Assembly (NCBI GenBank): GCA_000155435.1
Contig: DS990260.1
Coordinates: 1,252,118 to 1,316,117, forward strand
DNA length: 64,000 nucleotides
From: Clostridiales bacterium 1_7_47FAA
Lineage (GTDB): Bacteria; Bacillota; Clostridia; Lachnospirales; Lachnospiraceae
Direction of reading: 5' to 3'
Shown here: positions 58,980 to 64,000 of the stretch, piece after piece
Layout: each line of letters opens with the position of its first letter
Position numbering within the stretch: position 1 is the first letter of the stretch
Made by a program: the position numbers and the translations under genes
The notes under the pieces: generated by a model
What the model saw: only the letters and a program-made list of their open reading frames with translations
Told to the model about the DNA's origin: nothing
Database searches by the model: none

Positions 58980-61900
58980 TTATTTACCATATAGCATGTA
59001 TTTCATATCCTTATACGCAGCTGTTCCAATTTGTCGCTGATGCTTTTTTATCATATTAGGAAATTCGTTGTTTAATACGCGTGCAGCGGCTTCATCCAGG
59101 ACCCCACCAATATTCATATTAACCTCGATTTTCTGTTCCTGTTTAACAGGCTGTGTCTTACTTAAGTCAATCATGTTATTATGGATTCCACTTAAACCAC
59201 TGATGAATTGTGATGGATCCTGAGAAAAATTCCAAATGTTATCAACCATATCTGAATTGAATACTGTTTCTCCACCGTTAAAACGCTTCAGTATTCCTTC
59301 ATGCGTAAGGATTGCCTCAGAACCAATACCTTCCTCATCCATAAGATGCCACCCCTTTGTAGCACTGCGTGTACCCTTTTTGTAACCAATGGTATATCCA
59401 AGTTTCCTGACCTGTTCAGCAGTCAGGGGTTTCCCATCATATTTACCATTTTCGTCAAGGTAATAATATCCATCCCCATCCTTGGCCTTAACCACCATAT
59501 CAGTAGCCATGACACCATCTTTATCAAGATAGTACCAATCGCCCTCGTTGCTCTTTCGCCATTGTGATATAACCATTTCTCCGTTCTCAGGCTCAAAATA
59601 TCTCCAATCACCAAAGTCTTCGCGCCAACCAGTAACCATATAGCCATCATCATCAAAGCCATACTGTTTTCCGTTAATGGTATAGATATCACCAGATACA
59701 TAATCATCGTTGGAGTTTCCATACCACCATTTTCCACCCTGGCCCTTTTTCCAACTTCCTTGATCGGTTACATCTTCATAAGCAGAAGATCCGGATGAAC
59801 CAATCCCATTCGACATTCCAAGAGAATTAAACAGTTCTACCATCTCATACAGCCGTGAGAAATCCATTGAATCAATATTGTACTGGATGTTTGACAATGC
59901 ATCCCCTACTGCTACAGAACATAAATCTGCCGCATTACCGCCCTCATTCCATGGTGTAGTCAGATCTTCTATTGCTGCTAGGCTATATTCATCACCATAC
60001 TGGTTAAGCACTTCATATACTGATGAGTATTTCGTCTTTACTTCATTCAGATACCTTTCAATCGCCGCATTCTGTTCATCAAGGTTTGAATCAAGCTCAT
60101 CAGATTCTTTCTGCTTAGATTCTTCATAATCATTGAACTCCTTGTCCAGCGCCTCTTTCCTCTGGTCAATTTCATGGTCATACTGTAGATCATACAGTTC
60201 TTTCTTGGCCTCTGCCAACTGACTCTGTAACTGTAACCGCTGGGCAATGTCTTCCCTATTGGTAGAGTTTGATAATGACGCTATCTGACGTTCCAGCTTT
60301 GAGATATTATCCTGCTTCTCTGTAATAGAATTCCGATAGTCGTGTAAATCCCTTTCGGCATCAAGGGCCGCCTTGGTTTCAGTGACGAGATTCTTCTTGG
60401 CATCGATTTCAGCCTGTATTCCATCCTTTACCAATGACAGTATTGCATCTTTGGCTTCTTTACTGGATTTAACAGCACTGTTCTGTGCAGATGTATAGTC
60501 CTGTAGACGTTTATTATACTCATCCTGTGTAAGCAGACCTTCATCCAGCATCTTCTTTAACGCATTCATGGCTTCCGTATATTCAGCGGCTTCTTGTTTG
60601 GAATTGGCAAGTTGCTGGGCATATAATGCCATCTTAGCCAGACCAAGGTCGGTCAGTTTACCTTTTTCATCTGTAAGCCCCACATTTCCAATCAGGTCTG
60701 ACATGGTGCTAATCGTATTGCTGATGGAATCCATCTGGCTTTTGAAATCATTCAGCCCCTTAAATTCCAGCTCGACAATAGCGTTCATATATTCCTTGAC
60801 TGCCGCTGCCGCAGACATCATATTATTCTTATATTTCTGTAACTCCTCGTTGTACTTGTAATATTCTTCAGTGCCTTTTTCAAGATTGATTTTGGACATT
60901 TCATTTGCCAGACGGTTGTAAGCCTCTGCATTCTTATTGACCAGTTCGCCTTGCAAATCTATAAGGTCAGCATAATCATCCGCATAAATTTCTTCTCCCA
61001 TTGACTCACGGAGGTCAAGGTACTGTTTTTGTGCATTAATTAAATCATTCTGCGCACTTAGAATATTTACAAACTGGTTTTTGATGTTATCAAGCTTGCT
61101 CAGATTGAGTTTTTCAATGTTCTTCCGTGTCTCAACAATTTTGTCGTTTGTATCTTTTGCCGATTTATACCACTTTTCGTATTCTTGGATTTGTTTGACG
61201 AGATTTTCGTCAGAGATTCTTGCGATTGCATCTTGATTCATTGTGCCGTTCTGGATTTTATCAATGTATTCCTGGCTTAATCCTACCTTTGCAGCTTCCT
61301 CCATATACTTGTCATGCATTTGCTGGAGTATCGACATTTTCTCAATCATCTGGTCAACGATTGTATCTGTTGTGTTATTCTTATCTACAGAGGATATAAA
61401 TGTGTCTACTTGATTTTGGAGCTGTTCAATCGTATTGTCCAGCTTATCTACTTTATTCTGCATAAAATCAAAGATAGTAGGCTCTTTGGTTTTATCTTTG
61501 GAACCACCTGAACCGCCGCCTCTTGCCTTATTACTAGCACTCCCGCCAGTGAATTTATATTCCCTCGGTTTGTATAACTCTTCCTTTATTTCACTTTCCA
61601 GATTACTATAAATACTCTCACTGATGGCATTATCAGCACCAGCACTTCTTGCCACGCCGGTTGTATTCTTTTGCCCTTGTGCAGCCTTGGCTTCTAGAAT
61701 TGCGCCTTTTGCAATGTCAGCAGCATTGGCTAAATCCATAAGATTCTGGATGTCACCATCGGTTACTATACCTGTTTCATTACAGGATATTTTAGACATC
61801 ATAAGTTCAACAAGAGCCGCTTTTGATACATCGGCAGCTTCAGCGGAATCTATGAATGCAGCGATTTCATCGCTTGTGGCATTAGCTAAATCAAATGAAG

Positions 61901-62478
61901 CATTAGCTGTCAGATACTTTTGTGCTTCTACAACTGCCAGATTATGGGACAATGCTTGCTGTACAAGAATGTCCGCATTGACTATTCCTTGCTCCTGGAG
62001 ATAGGATTGGATTAGGGATGCATTGCTTTGATTTACTTGGTCAAGGATTCCCGTATGCTCAATATAGGCACTGGCAAGATTGTTAAAAGCATCCTGGGTT
62101 GCTTTCGTATTACCCTTTGCATTCTGGATTGCTTTTATATAGGATTCGATACCAGATACATCTTTGAATTTTTCAGATATGGATGATAGATTATCAAATG
62201 TTATTTCTTTGTCTTTATCAATGAAGTTTGCATAGGTTTCATCAAGAGCTTTTAGCGGCTCAGTCATTTCTTCCAACTTATCAAAGGTATCCAAGAATGT
62301 TAAATTGTTCCCATGATTAACAATATTGGTATTTGCCAGATACTTCTTCATTGCCTCTTCTCTAGTTTTACTCTCCTCAAGGCATTTATCCCAGAAAGCA
62401 ATCTCATTTTGCGTATTTATACTGTTGGCTTTAGCAAATTTTTCTAGCTCTGAGTATTCCGCTTCATACTTTTCTCCA
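58980..62478 (-). CDS. Tail tape-measure protein, C-terminal fragment (after frameshift)
   Basis: This frame encodes about 1165 residues: long coiled coils (about 1-800 of the fragment), then cell-wall/choline-binding-type repeats (KQYGFDDDGYMVTGWREDF, GDWYYLDKDGVMATDMVV) and a C-terminal region with EGIGSEAILTHEGILKRFNG. It continues the frame broken at the G-run (62479-62489): the residues after the run, GEKYEAEYSELEKFAKANS, join directly to MKKYLANTNIVNHG (an internal ATG at 62351). The tape measure sets tail length and may carry wall-binding parts that help DNA entry. The fragment alone has no good ribosome binding site. Confidence 0.85.
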
Positions 62479-64000
62479 CCCCCCCCCCCTTAGTCAAGGA
62501 TAGGGCAGTCTGACCACTAAACTTTTCAGCAGCTTTTTGCATGATTGCTGAATAGTTCTGTACAAATGAATCAATATCGTTAAATCCAAATTGAATCTTT
62601 AACTCTATTGGGTCTTTCCCAAGAATATCAGCAATTGTATTGATATAACCATCCACCTGTTTCTTTGTATCATCGAGAGATAACTTGTCTGAATCTAAAG
62701 AAAACAGCTTTTCGTATGCATCGGATACTTTGCTTAAATCCTCATCAGACAGGGCTGTTAACGGAGCAATAATACTATTCCTGATATACTCATACGGATT
62801 ATTCTTATTCATCTGGTCAGCAACATCCATCTGTAAGCCTTCCACCATGTGTAATGCTATCTGCTGTGTTGTCTCATCCAACTCTTTAAATGTTGCTTTT
62901 GACCTCATTGTAGCCACCAAACTGGGGATAAAGTCCTTCCAGGCAAGTTCCGCCTCTTTTGTCTTTTCGGCCTGTTCCTGCATGGATGTTCCAATAGAAT
63001 CAGAAAGTGATATAGCTATATCCTGTGATTGTTCCTGTATAAGATTGGTTAATATCTGCTTCTCATCATTTGAGAGTGATATTGTGTCCAGATAGAATTT
63101 AAATGAGGTTCCATCAGGATTTATTTGTACAATTTTGGATGTATCAAGCATTTCAGCTATATCAATACGGCGCTCTGGTGTTAACTGTTTATAGAATTTT
63201 TGAATTGCAGAGATATAAGCATTATGCTTAATTGCGTCACCCTCATTCAAGAAATCACCAGTAAAATCTATGGAATCGTCAATGGATATTTTACCAGAAG
63301 CCATATTACGGATATCTTTCAGTACTTCCTGTGTTTTCTCCAACTCCGCATTATATTTTTCCTGATTTTCAAGAGCATTATCAATCTGGACTTTAACTCC
63401 ACCGAAAACATCACTTAATTCCTTGGAAATTTTGAAGTTCTGTAAATCTTCTTCAGCAGCTAACAGCTCTCGTAAATCATCGGAAGCAGTTCTGCCATGT
63501 GTTCCAAGATTTATGATTGAATTTCCATTTTCATCTATGGTAGTGATTAACTCTGGAAAAGCCCCTGCAAGCTGTTTATTGATGTCAAGGAACTTATTGT
63601 AGTCCTCTGCACCTAAGCTAATATTCCTATTGGTTGCTGTATCAACACCTTTTGAAAGTTCTTCGTAAGCCGATGCTGTTTCCTCTGCAACTTTTCTATG
63701 AGAGGCGTATGCATCATTTATTGACTTAATGCGTGAACTGGCTTCCTGTGCAGCTTCTAAAGCACGTTCCTGAGCATGGACTTGTTCATCTATAACCTTT
63801 GTGAGTAGGGAAATTCCAGTCTGGATTGCAAGGCCAAGGCCGAAGGTCATTGCAGAGGTCATTAAGACGGTTTTGAGACGTAAAGCTTCGGTTTGGACGC
63901 CTGCCGCTTTGAGCGATGCACGATAACCAGCTAATGATGCTGAACCATCTGTGCAGGTGGCGAGGTATTCCTTTAATTGGGTGTTGTTTTTGACTATGGG
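62444..64000 (-). CDS. Tail tape-measure protein, N-terminal part (runs off the window)
   Basis: The frame is open through the right edge (reading NNTQLKEYLATCTDGSASLA upstream of the first visible methionine) and encodes coiled coils with a membrane-like stretch (TSAMTFGLGLAIQTGISLLT), as tape-measure proteins do. After SGQTALSLTKGGG an 11-G run puts translation into a short wrong frame ending at 62444. Restoring a run of 12 or 9 G would join it to the fragment at 58980-62478. The break could be an assembly or sequencing error, slippage or a real mutation. Confidence 0.85.
   Translation of the reverse strand, partial: PIVKNNTQLKEYLATCTDGSASLAGYRASLKAAGVQTEALRLKTVLMTSAMTFGLGLAIQTGISLLTKVIDEQVHAQERALEAAQEASSRIKSINDAYASHRKVAEETASAYEELSKGVDTATNRNISLGAEDYNKFLDINKQLAGAFPELITTIDENGNSIINLGTHGRTASDDLRELLAAEEDLQNFKISKELSDVFGGVKVQIDNALENQEKYNAELEKTQEVLKDIRNMASGKISIDDSIDFTGDFLNEGDAIKHNAYISAIQKFYKQLTPERRIDIAEMLDTSKIVQINPDGTSFKFYLDTISLSNDEKQILTNLIQEQSQDIAISLSDSIGTSMQEQAEKTKEAELAWKDFIPSLVATMRSKATFKELDETTQQIALHMVEGLQMDVADQMNKNNPYEYIRNSIIAPLTALSDEDLSKVSDAYEKLFSLDSDKLSLDDTKKQVDGYINTIADILGKDPIELKIQFGFNDIDSFVQNYSAIMQKAAEKFSGQTALSLTKGGGVEKSMKRNTQS

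Larger units (their letters stand above)
57229..64000. mobile_element. Prophage or phage-derived element (left end), integrated beside tRNA-Ala
   Basis: A tyrosine integrase lies directly beside the tRNA gene, followed by a small gene and a very long tail tape-measure gene that leaves the window. The base composition falls to AT-rich compared with the chromosome on the left. Integration at the tRNA 3' end is the usual route for such integrases; the other attachment site must lie beyond 64000. A tape-measure gene so close to the integrase is unusual and suggests deletion or an unusual gene order. Confidence 0.85.

Overview
The window looks like a chromosome segment of a spore-forming Lachnospiraceae-type Clostridia, plausibly near Enterocloster or Clostridium clostridioforme. 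The evidence is a complete spoIIIA operon, spoIVB, AGGAGG-type ribosome binding sites, moderate GC content and typical clostridial gene order. The genus is inference.

Layout. (1) 1-8.8 kb: a CRISPR array (14 full repeats plus one cut by the window edge) and a complete type I-C operon on the minus strand: cas3-cas5-cas8c(cas11)-cas7-cas4-cas1-cas2. (2) 9.1-17.3 kb: a second, divergent type I-C-like effector operon (cas5-cas8-cas7-cas3 plus a DUF4143 ATPase). It has no adaptation genes and no array of its own. It lies between the 3' end of intact spoIVB and a decayed 118-bp copy of that same 3' end, so it looks inserted. (3) 17.3-28.2 kb: a minus-strand housekeeping run, nusB-xseA-xseB-ispA-dxs-tlyA-nadK-argR-recN-spoIVB, with an asp23-family gene upstream. 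(4) 28.5-34.5 kb: spoIIIAA-AH with a near-consensus sigma-E promoter. (5) 34.8-51.8 kb: accessory metabolism and regulation: an esterase with a condensation-domain membrane protein, a PLP enzyme, a C45 acyltransferase with an AraC regulator, a putative RNA-repair operon (J-like protein, polynucleotide-kinase-like ATPase, Thg1-like protein), rlmH, an orphan response regulator and comEA. (6) 51.9-57.1 kb: small hypothetical genes, a MITE-like palindrome, csp, hslO, a DUF1540 gene and a cluster of DnaA boxes. (7) 57.2-64 kb: tRNA-Ala(CGC) followed by a tyrosine integrase and a tail tape-measure gene, forming one end of a prophage that continues past the right edge.

The most interesting part is the pair of I-C modules. 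Both cas8 genes carry, at the homologous place, an internal Shine-Dalgarno plus start codon for a Cas11 subunit, so both can encode a full Cascade. The Cas5 of the second module has lost two of the three residues that cleave pre-crRNA in characterised Cas5c, whereas the first keeps all three. The second interference complex may therefore depend on crRNAs made, and spacers acquired, by the first system. This is a testable inference, not something the sequence proves.
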